A stretch of 64,000 nt of DNA from Hofstenia miamia (GCA_004352715.1 SCFE01000073.1:618565-682564); one strand, 5' to 3'; numbered from the stretch's first letter, positions 23,186-36,100 are shown. The notes: generated by a model not told the origin, from the letters alone. A program made the numbers and translations.

Positions 23186-25850
23186 TATTTCACAGTGTTC
23201 GCTAATTAGCAGTCTACATACTTACAACTTTGTACGCAACTTTACTTGATTTAATGAGGCGCACAACAAAAGTTGTACGTGATGCCAATTTTGTTGTGAA
23301 TTTCTAATGCATACATTACAATTTTGTCATTTCTCACAGATAAACAATTTAGCCGCTAATAATTTTTTACATAACTGATGAAAATTATACAAGATCCTTT
23401 CAAAAAGAGGTCTCATTTCTTCAAACTGCTTGATTGTATTGGTTGTAGTGTATTTTACTGGTAGGTTAATTTTATAAAAATGGCAATAAATATAATTCAA
23501 CCAAATAATTGTGCAGAAAGCCGTAAGCGGGCACGCAAATATTTTTGTTGTAAACTATAATTACCTAGAAAGATGTGCGCAAAGTTGCGTGTACGCTACT
23601 TAAGACACCAATTCAAATTAAAATAGTTTTCTTTATTTGCAATTTATAAATTTTGTTAAAAGCAATCATGTCCGCTTAAAGTTAAAATTTTTAATATTTT
23701 CATGTTATTTATTATTTAATAAATTATAAATTTAACTATAGTGGAATTATTGAATAATTTTTTCCAAACTTTTTTCTATATATAATGAAGATAAGGTGTA
23801 TTGATCTGACCTGGGATTCTGCTTATGAATACAACCAGGCATCATACTAGTATAGAGTGAGTTTTTAATAACAAAATTTTATAGCACCCGGGAAATTAAA
23901 ATAAATATTGATACATCAAGATATTATAAATCATATATGCAGGGATTCATGTATCAATGACAAAGTTTGTTCACATACTTTTAAATTTTTCATACTAGAT
24001 TACAATTATATGACAATAATAATAATTTCCAGAGTAGTTGTTATTATTCAGAAACATTGATTATTTAACGTGATATGTTTGTCATGTTTTTATGTTGACG
24101 TTAAACTATTTTTTTTAATTTTAAAAATAAAAACTAGCATTTTTGCATGTAACAGGTTTGTATATTTTTAATAAATGGAAAATTAGGACTCTCTCTTCTG
24201 AAGATAGAGATTAAATAAAATTAACTATTTTATTAGGTTATTATATACGTAGTGTATGTTGTTAAACATATCAATACTAGCACCATTTATGCAACATCTT
24301 TCCCCAATACCACTTAGAGTATTTGAAGCAGAATTCATTGTTATTTGCTAATGCATAACTGAGGAACTTTACTTATCTATGAGCAAAACAATTAGTTTCT
24401 TAAGAGAAAATGTATTTATTCAGAAACCAAATTAACAATATGTAATCATAATGATAGCAACTCTAAAAGCAATTTAAAACCACTTTGGAGTGGGCATTTC
24501 TGATAATAAATTCATATCTACAATACGCTACAAACTAAAATCAACATTTTATCTTTAATTTCAGAACAATACTGATTGGATACATAAGTTTTGGTAACAT
24601 AGAATTTAAAGCACCAGGAGGTAATGAAGTAGGCAACAACTCTTGAAATCAAGATGTCAAAAAATACAGAGATGCTCAAGCTAAAAACAAAAATAAATAA
24701 AAAATTGTTTTTTATGAGTGCAGGAGCTTAAAAACACTTTTTCTTTACGAACAAAATTGAATCATTCAAATCTACAGCGAATGAAAATTCTGAATTATTT
24801 TAAGAAATTAATCTAATATTAATAGTCCATATGAAATCCAGTGTGAAAATTTTAATTGAACTAAATTCAAAATGGTGAATTAAATACAAACTCAGTAGAA
24901 AGTGGTAGTAGAATGGTTCAATATTTAGATAATTCTGGAGAATTAGAACTTCAATATTTGAAAATTTTGAAAAATATAGAGACACCACAAAGAAAAATAT
25001 TAATACAGAAGCTTAGAAGTGAAAAAGAAAGTACAAGTACTAAAAAGGAAATGCCAAAATACTCATTTGATCTATAAAAGATAAAATACTTCCCTGGTCA
25101 CAATTATTTTCACTTACCAACATTACAGCATATAGAGCAATACTGAAGAAATCCTCTGAATGGAAATGTGAATAAAAACTTATCAGAAGTATTTTGGGAA
25201 TATACTTAATCCATTAAGAGACTCTTAGTGTCAAGCAATCGTCACTTTACCCCCTTACCTTCACTCATACTTAGGCTTACATGCAATACGTACACTCAAT
25301 AATGGAATTTTAGGGGCTTGGACTGGGTTCTTTGTCAACCCTCTTGATCTAGCTCTTTGTAACAAGCTTTTTTCAATCTTTTCGCTTTCTTTGAATTAAA
25401 ATAGGAATTTCGTCCGATCTGGATTTCTAGCGGTGTTCTTTTCGATATTCTTTTGGAATGATACAACGATAGTAAGTTGTATTTTGTCACCTTTTGCAAT
25501 ATCTTTGAAGTTAGGTTCTACTTTTTCATTGAAACATGATTTCCCCACTATGGTTTAGAAGTAATATAAAGGTTCCATAAAACAATGCAATATAAAACTT
25601 CGATAATTTGCCACTAATGCAAATACTGCAAATAAACTAGTTTTCTTCTATACACTAATAAGATTGCTATTTCTACTCGTGTGTAGTATCAATTGGTCTT
25701 TGTACTAAAAAATATTACTTTAGCATTTTTTAAATTTAGGTCAAGTCAACCCAAGTTAAGCATGACAAGAAAATGAATTATTAATGAAGGTCAGTCTAAA
25801 ATGAAACATTTAGAAATTTTCAATTACTAATGTGAAAGTAAAATGATTAC
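23186..25850. other. No confident gene; one small hydrophilic ORF
   Basis: Mostly AT-rich non-coding sequence. The plus-strand frame 24865-25077 is open for 70 codons, lysine/glutamate-rich (ELQYLKILKNIETPQRKIL) and ends in TAA. It looks like a retroelement fragment, but I cannot assign it. Further exons of the minus-strand eIF4G-like gene should lie here or beyond; I could not find them. Confidence 0.4.
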
Positions 25851-26783
25851 CTGATATTGTTCATAGTCTAAGCCCTGAACAATTCCAACAAATAATACTG
25901 CAAGACATTTAAGTGAATCATCATCATATTTACTTAGAAGGTCAACGATGTAATTTTGCATGATCTTCAATGAGAGAAAGCCTAATTTAAATAGTTCACA
26001 ACTGAATATAATGTTTCCCAATGACTTTTTCTTTTCTTTTTTAAGCTTATGTTCTAGAGATTGCTGAAGCTCCATGCATTGCTGTTCATCCTAAGTGAAA
26101 TATTTAAGCTTTATATTAACACAAACTCTTAGTTTTATGAATTTTTAAGCCACTATGTTAACAAGAAATTGGAACAATTACTTATAATATATTAAGATAT
26201 TGGGCTACATTCTATATCTTAAATATACTTTGCATTGGTCAATAGCCTCACGCTCTTTTGAAAATAATTTATCCCAATTTTTACTTCGATTGAACGTTTG
26301 TTGACATTTGTTTAGTAGAATGCTCCGAAACTCTTTTGTAACAATGTTTTCTTCTTTCTTCAATTTTCGTTCTTCATTTCTCTGAAAAACAATTCTTGAA
26401 TCCGAAGAGGTGAGTAATTTACCTTCGTATGGATTTGTAGAAATGCCTTACACAAATTGGCATACACTTCAGCAAAATTTGGTTCCAAAATAGCCTTTTC
26501 AAAAATTATGTCTACACAGCCTTTAAGTCGTACAAGAGTATCAATCTGTAGTTCAGAAAATTCTGTCATTAATATCGAGAAATTTCGAACAGTTATTTTA
26601 TTAAGAATTAATAAAATCTTCCTGAATAATTCCTAAATTATTAATGAATGAAAGAAAAATGGGAAATTCTACAAATATTCACTCAAAAATTTAGACTATG
26701 TGGAATAAGGCAAGTTTTTTACTGAACACCTGATTTGAAAAACTAAATATAATGAATTACCCGTGACTTGACTATTTACATTT

Positions 26784-26814
<31 letters not shown>

Positions 26815-27825
26815 ATAAATAAGTTGTTCTGAAAAGTAAGCATGAATTTCAAGATACTAGATGTTGCTACATTTTTGTGTTATTGTTTGCTTACAAGCAT
26901 AAAATCACTAACAGATGTCAGCAATTCCTCTGGGGTCATATGAGATACACATAGTTTTCGCTTGGGTCGCCATTGCCATTGTACACTTGATATTGCATTT
27001 TTTCCAGTTGATTCACCGGTAGAAGTCTAAAATATAGTATATAGTGCAATTCTAAAGCTCAGCAAGTTCCCATATCATAGTCAAGTCAATCCGTTTCAAG
27101 TAATGTGAAAAGAATACAGTGATAATCCTTAACAAAGTAGTTTACGATGCAGTTGGAAGAAGCTTATATTGCGATATTTGCTTGTATTTAATTTTGTTTT
27201 TTCCTAAATTAATGTTAATAATTTAATTCGACAGTAAAACTACCAAATGATAAGTGTTTGTCAGGAAATTGGGTTTTGTCTACAAGCTTGCATTAATTGA
27301 CAAAAAAAATGCTAGAGGTTGGGTTAGGTAAAAAATCTTTGAACTGATTTACATGAATTAATACTATTCATTTGTAACATGGAACCCACTAAATATGGGT
27401 TTTGTTGAAATAAATTGAATTTAATGTACCCCTACAATTTGAGAATAGAAAGGCAATTATGAGTTGCTTCAGTTTAATTTGTTCAAAGAATTCTGATAAG
27501 AGACAATATTTTATTCCTTTATCAAAAACAAAATGTGATGTTTTAATTTTTGAGAGATATAATTAAAAAAATCTAACGTATTGCAATGAACTTAAATTTT
27601 TTAAGCATACAATTTGAATTTCGGATTTAAGACAGGATTTAATATGAATGTAGAAAATATAACCTGTAAATTAGCAGTATTTTCTAATGTAAGTTTTTTT
27701 CTTTTCTTTTTATCATTTGGGAATACATAGAAACCTAAATTGAGAATATCGACACTTGAATTGTTGGCTCCTATCGCATTTAATGTTTGGCTAACTGCTT
27801 CTTGAATGGAATCATCATTTGACAT
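25851..27825 (-). CDS. eIF4G-like protein, N-terminus and MIF4G domain (5 exons, 3' end not found)
   Basis: Scaffold-type translation initiation factor; in the family the MIF4G HEAT domain binds the helicase eIF4A and RNA. Exons (minus): 27825-27664, 27026-26895, 26545-26423, 26381-26229 and 26090-25851, all joined in phase 0 at GT/AG sites. Diagnostic blocks: WQWRPKRK then MTPEELL (linker and first helix); RLKGCVDIIFEKAILEPNF and VYANLCKA (MIF4G helices); EFRSILLNKCQ; SLGNIIFSCELFKL; DDDSLKCLAVL; GLDYEQYQ. These align throughout with eIF4G1/3 MIF4G. Only about 90 residues precede the domain. They hold no YxxxxL-phi eIF4E site and no PABP-binding region, so this is a short variant (DAP5-like in length, closer to eIF4G in sequence). 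Acceptor TTTCAG lies six bases before the ATG at 27825. Exons after 25851 are missing from my reading. Confidence 0.85.
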
Positions 27826-27852
27826 TTTGAACTGAAAGTAGTACGAAGTCAC

Positions 27853-30385
27853 ACTAAATATTCTCTTTTATTTTCTTATCTATTGATTAATATTTGCTGA
27901 ACTCTTAAACAAAATGATTATTACAACTAGAATTTAAATTTACCAAATGCCTAGTAATATTATCTTAGAAGATTATAGAAATGATATCTTCCCTGAGGTT
28001 CTTGGGCATTTACAAACAGCAACACATGCTTAGGAAATGGTAATTACAGTAGAAAGATATCTTTTGAAACAGATTTAAAGATAAATATAGTGAATGTTGA
28101 AACTGGGGAATACAATGAAATAATAACAAATATTGTGAATATAAATTTTGGTGTATATTTCATCATTTTTAAAATATAAGTTTACTTAATTGTAGAAGTA
28201 CTACAAAATGTTTTAGAAGATAGTATTTTTAGATCTACACTGCTATTTGAATGCTTCATAAAAAAATTTACAGGCGACGAATTAATTTGGCTAAAACATA
28301 CGAAAATGTGACATAAATTTTTAATACTTATAAGCGAACGGTTGGAAAAATGTTTGCTCAATTTTAAATTTTACGAATTACACAAATTTTGTAACCACTA
28401 AAAACATTCCTGAAATCTTCAGCATACATTGACTGCTTTTGTAAATTTCTAATTGATTCACAAGAAAAATGTTTTTTGCTTGTACATAAGGCTGCGAAAA
28501 ATTGCCAGATGCAGGAGAAGAAAATAAGTTGCTTAAGTTGAAATCAGTAGCGATTTAAAATCGTAACGGTTTTTTAATGATTAAATGTAAAAACTCTTAG
28601 CAACACAATATGCATGTTTCTAAGTAGTGTGTTGCTCATCTATTATCATTCAATGAAAAATTAATTAGAAATTTTGGAGCTGTATTCCAAGCCGTACACC
28701 GTTTGTTGAAGCTAGCATGAAAAAACTGAATCGTTCCACTCCACGATCTAAGCGTCACCACGACGAAGATAGGGCAAAACATTTGAAAGAAGTATGATGC
28801 ATTAGTCTAGATTATGTTCCTCGCTTGTAAAGAATCATTCTATGCATTGACACACGCCGCCTAAAATTTAATGGGATTCACGCTAGAACTATCTCGCCAT
28901 TTTCTTTCATAAATATCCATCCATTACTTTTTGAGAAGTTCTACTGACAGTCAGAACAAACACAGCGAAAACAATACCTACTTACCGAAGGCAATTATAC
29001 AATGATGATAAAAACATCGGTGGAGTTTGAACTAATTTAGCATTTGTGAGACAAAACAATTACTTTTTAATAAACAGCACAAGAACGCAATCAGCTTAAT
29101 CATGGGAGGCATTTACTGATATATAATTTATACGTTAAACTTTCAAAATATGGGTACTTGCCGAGTGAGGTATATTATAGAAATGGAGTTGGCGATTGTA
29201 TATCTTTTCTGTAAATCATGTACATTATTAACGTAATAGTATGTTAATGTAGAGTAGCGAGTTTGCTGTTGGCACTGGATATGAATATAACACTATGAGC
29301 AAACATTCAACAGCATGAGATCAAATATTTTGAGTTTTCATTCAAAGTATGAATATTCGAAGTTCAAAAGAAACTTTTGTGTTAGTTTAGTGTTAGGCAT
29401 TAAGAAACGGCCAAAAATGTTTCCGAATCAAAAACTTTTCAACATATGATACACAAAACAAATTGCGTGAAATTAATAAATGATCGATTTCAGCATAATT
29501 ATTTGATGTTTTAAGTACTGCTAGACTAAAATTGCCTTGGCGAAAGTCTGTAGTAATGAGAGATACATCGAGAACTCGTCCTACTATATTGAACCGTGTA
29601 CCCCCTTAAATGCAATTTGATTTAGTCCAAAACGGGTTGCCACCTAAAACTGTACTTGAAGACCCAGAATAAATACAATATTTCATTTTTAATCTATACA
29701 AAATTAATATTAAATTACCATTTCCAGTGCTTCTCAGTGACCTACTCGCCCAGGTGGTACCAAACAAATCGTAAAATTAGGCTACAGGCTTTTCTACATT
29801 TTCCAATATTATTACAAAATTTGGAAATTATGTATGTGATCATATCCTTGAGAAATATGCTCCCATATAGCGGCTAGGATTTGTGATACAATTTATATTA
29901 AGTATTTTTCAGCGAAACATTTCATCTTTAAAAAAATCAGACAATATGAAGATCTAATGCTCACGGGAGTAACCACCAAATCGCTGTTCTTCTTTTCTGT
30001 GGTATTTTTGTATCTTGGACATCTTCATTAGATCATGAATTTTGAGAGCTCAAAATTTACTTAAGAAATTTTGCTATCAATGTTTTTTAAATTCGTGAAA
30101 GTACTACATCTTTCGCAATGAATATAAATTTTTGGTATACTTTTCAACATGGGGTTCACGCAAAATGCATGTGGAGCCTACGTATGGACGAGGCCATCCT
30201 TTGCGGAAGGACACACACTGGTTATTGCTGTTGCCATTTAAGGGATAGATCAGCATCTATTCCCAAAGTTGTGAATTCAATTTAGACACCTTTCAATAAT
30301 CTGATGGGAAAATGACTATGATCTACTATTATACATAATATTTACAAAATCATATATGTTTACTTGAAAACAATTCTTTTCTGGT
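27853..30385. other. No confident gene
   Basis: AT-rich. A 42-codon plus-strand frame ends at 28798 with a basic, proline/serine-containing end (KKLNRSTPRSKRHHDEDR). It is bounded by an upstream stop and a possible donor GTATGA, and could be an isolated exon; no family recognised. A weak copy of the dispersed repeat seen at 7.9 kb may lie at 29985-30090. Confidence 0.4.
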
Positions 30386-30890
30386 GGCGCTATCTTAGAA
30401 AAATATGGCTATCCACACAAACTGATAAAGAAATTCGCTGACAAAACATTAACTTCTAACAATATAGTACGCAACCAAGTAACAACAGATGATCAAACAC
30501 CAATTTACTGGAAACTACAATACATTGAAGAAAAAAAGGAATTTCTAAAATTAAGAATATAGAACATAAACCAAGATCGTATCAATACTAACATCAAAGA
30601 AAACATCAGAATTTTTTAAGAACAAAGATCCCACAAACAAAATGTTGGTTTCTTCCATTGTGTATAAATATCAATGAAAAAAATATAACCATTTTTACAC
30701 CGGAGAAACCAAGCGACATTTTGAAACTAGGATCAAAGAACATCTTAGAGAGCATTTAAAAAGTGAAATATATTTGCATGAATACCAAGTAAACAAAGCA
30801 AATTTTGAAATATTACTAAGAACAAAGAACACCAAATTAGCTAAAGCCCTATTCATAAAAATGCAACTAAGAACATGCTATTAAATAGTC
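30386..30890 (+). mobile_element. Penelope-like retroelement fragment with GIY-YIG end
   Basis: ILEKYGYPHKLIKKFADKT near 30392 matches the equivalent block of the fragment at 15 kb (LEKNGYPHNIIKKF). FYTGETKRHFETRIKEHL near 30695 is a GIY-YIG nuclease core (YTGET then Arg after eight residues), followed by an open frame to about 30885. The RT palm is absent and a frame break separates the two blocks, so this is a 3' fragment. Confidence 0.7.
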
Positions 30891-31335
30891 AACAAAGTAC
30901 GATCAATTTACTGAACATATTTTAAGTCTATGCATATTTCAACATCATTTAATGTAGTAATTGTAAATTAAATCCCACGCATTTGTACACTGACTATGAT
31001 AAATCGAAACCGGTATGGAAAATATGACCATATTTTTATGACAAAACATGAAGGAATTTAGTTAAATATGCCCTAAAATATGGCCATCCATTTTTTAAAA
31101 TGACCCATTTAAGCAATATAAAGAGTTTTTTATTACTTAGAACAAAATATAAAACAAATACAAAAACTCTTACATAATAATAACTCAGTTTTCTAAAGTA
31201 GTTATTTAACTAAATTATAATAACAACACATAAATTTCCATGTAGTATCGTGTTTAAGATTTCTATCATAGGGTAAAAGTTTCCTCAACAAAGAGAAACA
31301 TTATCTCATTTTCTTAACTTGGCATACAATTCCGA

Positions 31336-31557
31336 TTAAAAGTCCATCCTTTTTCTTTCCATTTTAGCAGTGAAACTGGTATTTTCTAATCGTGACTTGA
31401 TATAGACGTTTGTTTCACAGATATCATTTCCAAGATCAAGGGTGGCAGTAATAACAACATCTGGTGGAATTTCAACTCGGTCAAAAATTGAACAACTTTG
31501 AATTTTTATGATAGCAGTCTTAATTGAAGCAATTAGATTGCCAACCTGAATACGCAT
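31336..31557 (-). CDS. Small hypothetical protein or terminal exon (73 aa)
   Basis: A complete frame from ATG at 31557 to TAA at 31336, with better amino-acid balance than surrounding frames (PPDVVITATLDLGNDICE, NVYIKSRLENTSF) and a basic end MERKRMDF. The acceptor TTGTAG lies nine bases before the ATG in phase 0, so it could be the last exon of a longer gene. I do not recognise the family. It lies 3.5 kb upstream of, and on the same strand as, the eIF4G-like gene. Confidence 0.35.
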   Translation of the reverse strand: MRIQVGNLIASIKTAIIKIQSCSIFDRVEIPPDVVITATLDLGNDICETNVYIKSRLENTSFTAKMERKRMDF

Positions 31558-32224
31558 GGCACAATTCTACAACATGTGTGCCTTGAAAATCCATGAAATA
31601 ATAATGTATATAGTTCTTTTAATATTTTTCAGATGCATGGCCAGTCCTAGAAATGCGTCGACCAGTGAGTCGGGTTAGGCCAGGAAGTAAGTTAATTGAA
31701 ATTGAATGAATATATTTTATTTTAAATGTTATAAAGCAGTCTCAATTCAGCATTAATTTTTAAGTTTTTCCTAATTTAATGAAACTACGCCAAAATATGA
31801 CTTTTATGACATTTCAGCCACAATTATTACCGTATATTTCAAAAAAGTATGACTTTATATGACTTTATATCTTCCTATTTAAATGCGCCTCAGGTCTGAA
31901 AACTATCTAATTTTATGCAGACTACAAAATTGAACAACAGAAAAATATGAATTTTGGTTGCTCCAATTATTTACAAAGAACAACCTCATTTCTCAATTAA
32001 TATCGACCTCTTACGAATGAAAACAAATTGTTATTAAATAGACTACGTCCTGATATGTCAGAAAAAAAACTTGTTTTGTTGCATGACAACTTCCATATCA
32101 TGGTAACAATATAGCTTTTTCCTCCAAAATTCCATTTTAAATAAAGTTTTATCTCAGAATATGTTATCCGGAAAAATGTGATAAACAAGTTAAATTTTTT
32201 AGGATACCGGATTCCGGCACATCC

Positions 32225-32227
<3 letters not shown>

Positions 32228-32256
<29 letters not shown>

Positions 32257-32321
32257 ACAAAATGTAAACTCAACAAAGCGTTTCGCAACCTAACGTTGCT
32301 TCATCAAGTGAAAAATTAAAN

Positions 32322-32353
<32 letters not shown>
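32228..32353 (-). repeat. Hammerhead-like sequence between two (TA)n tracts
   Basis: (TA)n at 32228-32255 and 32323-32353 enclose about 66 bases. On the minus strand they contain TGATGAAGCAAC, GTTA, GGTTGCGAAACG: a hammerhead core order (UGAUGA, short GCAAC/GUUGC stem, GAAA). The base that should be C in CUGAUGA is U, so cleavage is unlikely. Hammerhead motifs are known in Penelope-like element termini, and two such element fragments occur in this window. One undetermined base lies at 32321. Confidence 0.45.
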
Positions 32354-32356
<3 letters not shown>

Positions 32357-32399
32357 CTCCGCAAATAAACTTCGTTTTTATATGAACATCAATGATATT

Positions 32400-33207
32400 G
32401 TAATTAATGACAAAAAATGTTAGTAACTAAAAAACGCAATGATATAGTGGCTATTGAACGTAATTTCCATTAGCATCTATGACTCCTTGCAAATGAAGAC
32501 GCAAGTTTTCAAGTTCTTTGAGAAGCTTGTTGGTCGTCATGGCTTCCATATATTCAGAAACATTTTCGTGAACTTTATTTGAATTCTCAAAGTTATGTCT
32601 TCTTATGAACACTTCATAGTTTCTAAATTAGAACCATCAAATTTGTGCCCGATGAGTATGGAGGCTGCTTTAGTAAAAATATATGTTGGACTTCAAACCA
32701 ATCAGTAACACTTCGAGCAATATGAGATCGTGCGTTGTCGTGTTGAACAACCATCTCCCATCGAGGTAGCACGTTTTCAAATTCAGTTGTGGTGTTTTCT
32801 AGGAAATCAAGTTATCTTTGACAGTTGATTGAAGCTCCGTCATGCAATACCTCAAGGTAATGCGGTAATGCATAGATTTAGAGTAATTTGATGCAAGTAT
32901 TACCAATACTTTACGATCAGTTCAGGAGAAGTGCTCGTGCGTGGTCTTCCAGACCCTGATTTTCTCTTATGTGATACTCCTTCTCCTGAAAATTCTGACG
33001 AATGCTTATGACATTATCCTCGCCCCAACGCTGAACCAATAACGCACGTATTTGTGCACATGAAAACCCATTTGCTTGCAAGGTGTCAATAAAAAAATAT
33101 GGTCGATCTTGCTTGAAATCTGCTGCAGTCATGAGATACATGCAAAGACAGAATAATTTGATTGATAATAATAAGACAGAATGGTTTACGTTGAATTTAA
33201 ATTCCAA
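32400..33207 (-). pseudogene. Mariner/Tc1-type transposase remnant
   Basis: Minus strand: FKQDRPYFFIDTLQANGFS then ALLVQRWGEDNVISIR (about 33120-32990) is the N-terminal DNA-binding part. After a deletion of the catalytic first third, VVQHDNARSHIARSVTDWF (about 32755-32700) carries the second catalytic Asp region, followed by QPPYSS in place of the usual QPPYSPDL. Stops and an internal deletion make it inactive. The right end is lost in or near the 33370-34369 gap. Confidence 0.7.
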
Positions 33208-33348
33208 TGGCTGTCTGTGAACTTCAGATTTAAACTCTACTCATATGTAGGTATCTATGACTTAAATAATTGCGAGGGACAAAGTATGCTATGCTTCTTG
33301 TCAACTGATATAATAAATCAATACAAATGCGAAGTTGTTTTGCGGAAC

Positions 33349-34387
33349 TATATATATATATATATATATNNNNNNNNNNNNNNNNNNNNNNNNNNNNNNN
33401 NNNNNNNNNNNNNNNNNNNNNNNNNNNNNNNNNNNNNNNNNNNNNNNNNNNNNNNNNNNNNNNNNNNNNNNNNNNNNNNNNNNNNNNNNNNNNNNNNNNN
33501 NNNNNNNNNNNNNNNNNNNNNNNNNNNNNNNNNNNNNNNNNNNNNNNNNNNNNNNNNNNNNNNNNNNNNNNNNNNNNNNNNNNNNNNNNNNNNNNNNNNN
33601 NNNNNNNNNNNNNNNNNNNNNNNNNNNNNNNNNNNNNNNNNNNNNNNNNNNNNNNNNNNNNNNNNNNNNNNNNNNNNNNNNNNNNNNNNNNNNNNNNNNN
33701 NNNNNNNNNNNNNNNNNNNNNNNNNNNNNNNNNNNNNNNNNNNNNNNNNNNNNNNNNNNNNNNNNNNNNNNNNNNNNNNNNNNNNNNNNNNNNNNNNNNN
33801 NNNNNNNNNNNNNNNNNNNNNNNNNNNNNNNNNNNNNNNNNNNNNNNNNNNNNNNNNNNNNNNNNNNNNNNNNNNNNNNNNNNNNNNNNNNNNNNNNNNN
33901 NNNNNNNNNNNNNNNNNNNNNNNNNNNNNNNNNNNNNNNNNNNNNNNNNNNNNNNNNNNNNNNNNNNNNNNNNNNNNNNNNNNNNNNNNNNNNNNNNNNN
34001 NNNNNNNNNNNNNNNNNNNNNNNNNNNNNNNNNNNNNNNNNNNNNNNNNNNNNNNNNNNNNNNNNNNNNNNNNNNNNNNNNNNNNNNNNNNNNNNNNNNN
34101 NNNNNNNNNNNNNNNNNNNNNNNNNNNNNNNNNNNNNNNNNNNNNNNNNNNNNNNNNNNNNNNNNNNNNNNNNNNNNNNNNNNNNNNNNNNNNNNNNNNN
34201 NNNNNNNNNNNNNNNNNNNNNNNNNNNNNNNNNNNNNNNNNNNNNNNNNNNNNNNNNNNNNNNNNNNNNNNNNNNNNNNNNNNNNNNNNNNNNNNNNNNN
34301 NNNNNNNNNNNNNNNNNNNNNNNNNNNNNNNNNNNNNNNNNNNNNNNNNNNNNNNNNNNNNNNNNNNNNTATATATATATATATATA
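33349..34387. other. (TA)n with a 1000-N assembly gap
   Basis: (TA)n enters the gap at 33370 and resumes at 34370. The N-run is exactly 1000 bases, so its true length is unknown. Confidence 0.97.
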
Positions 34388-34388
34388 G

Positions 34389-35931
34389 TCGGGAACATAG
34401 AAATGTAAACACCCATTATTTTGATGTTTTTCTTGTTTAAAAAATGCATTCAGCAAGCATATGAAATTATCCTTTGCTGGGCAATAAGTACTAATGATAC
34501 ACACACTTGACGACCCATTGTGCAATGCCAACTACAACTCTGTAAGGTAGGGAAAGCTTATTAGAGAAATGTGGGCAAACATGGAATTATAAACACACAT
34601 GCACATATGGAAACATGGGGCTCTTAGTTGTATACACACATGGATTGTTATAATTAGATTGTTTGTTTACTTTGCTCATTTATTCTATGATTTTTTTGTC
34701 AATATGAGAAAGAATCGTGACATACCGGCAATCAGGAAATCAGAAGTGCAAGTTTTCCTGTCTTAAGGTAAATCATGTCTATTGGCAGTGTCGCAAATAT
34801 TAAGAAAGCAGGCACCATTAAGTCAAACAGACATGGAAGATGTCATGGAATAAAGAAAACTACTGATAAAGAAGACTGCATATTGCTGCGAAGTCGAAAG
34901 AAGTCGCCAATAGCATCTGCTGCACAGTTGGGCCAGCAATGGCAAGATGCTGGTGTGGAATGTTAGCACTCGTACAGTCCGAGCACACTTGTACACACAT
35001 CATTGTACAAGTGTCAAGCCTTGTGTTGCCCCTAAATTCACATCTGCAATGAAATCTAAAAGGTTGCAGTTTGTCAGAAATCATGCGCATTGGTCTGTGG
35101 AACACTGGCGAGGCAACTTTTGAAGGTCATGGACCAAAGCATATGGCTTCCAATTGGATTTCCATTATCTCTGCATAATAAATCCAAGTACCCCACAAAA
35201 GTCATGTTCTGGTGCATCATAAGCTTTAATGATGCAGGACGCCTACATTTCTGCGAAGACACAATGAACGCATTTCAATACCTAAATGTAGTTCAAGCAT
35301 GCTCTTTACGTCAAATGCAAGAATGATTCAATGACAGTGACTTTACATACATGCAAGACAATGCTCACTGATACACTGCAAGATTTCTTTAATGAAAATG
35401 GTGTTAGTATACTATAGTGGGCAAGAAATTCGCCTGATTTAAACCTCATTGATAACATTTGGGGTTTGCTCAAACGCAATTTTGGGGAAAATGATACCAC
35501 TACAAACATTGGCATCATGGCCCTACGCTTCAGGCCACAATCAAGTCCTAGATTGATAGCATGCCTCGCAATATGGCAGCAGTTATTGCAGTAAGAGGTG
35601 CTCATACAACTTATTGAGCAAATTTATTTAACAGTTGACTAATAATAATGTGTTTACTTTGTTTTTATATTTATACTTAGGAGAAATGCAGCGTGTTTGT
35701 ACAATAGATATGTATCTTCTTAATAGTTCATATTTTAATGCCCACCCATATTCAATTTTTAAATGGGAAATACTAGGCAGCATTGCAGCTAGTCATATCA
35801 CACGGCGCACATAAGTAGCTATCTACAGTTGCTAGGCTGCAGCATATTTTTATTGTGAAAGTATGATTAATAAACTTCGTGGATAAGAAAATCTTCAAAA
35901 TCATAGGTGTTTATTTTTTGGTGTCCCCAAG
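34389..35931 (+). mobile_element. Degenerate Tc1-like transposon inserted in (TA)n
   Basis: Ends are inverted: CGGGAACATAGAAATGTAAA at left against, in reverse complement at right, GGGGACACCAAAAAATAAAC. Both ends abut (TA)n, so TA target duplications cannot be separated from the microsatellite. Inside, across frames: HGRCHGIKKTTDKEDC (N-terminal half), VMFWCIISFNDAGRLHF near 35203, YMQDNAHXHTARF near 35350 and NSPDLNLIDNIWGLLKRNF near 35430. The last is the final catalytic block with the Glu position changed to Asp. Stops and frameshifts show it is dead. Confidence 0.75.
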
Positions 35932-36100
35932 TATATATATATATATAGCGAACATTACATTTACTATGCTGCACTAAACTTTGGATCAGAAGTACCAATC
36001 TAAGTGTATCCTGCACATTACAAATGCATCTTTCGTTTGAATATGAAGTAACTGTTATAATTAACATGCTCGAATAACATTACGAATATTTTCAAATAGA

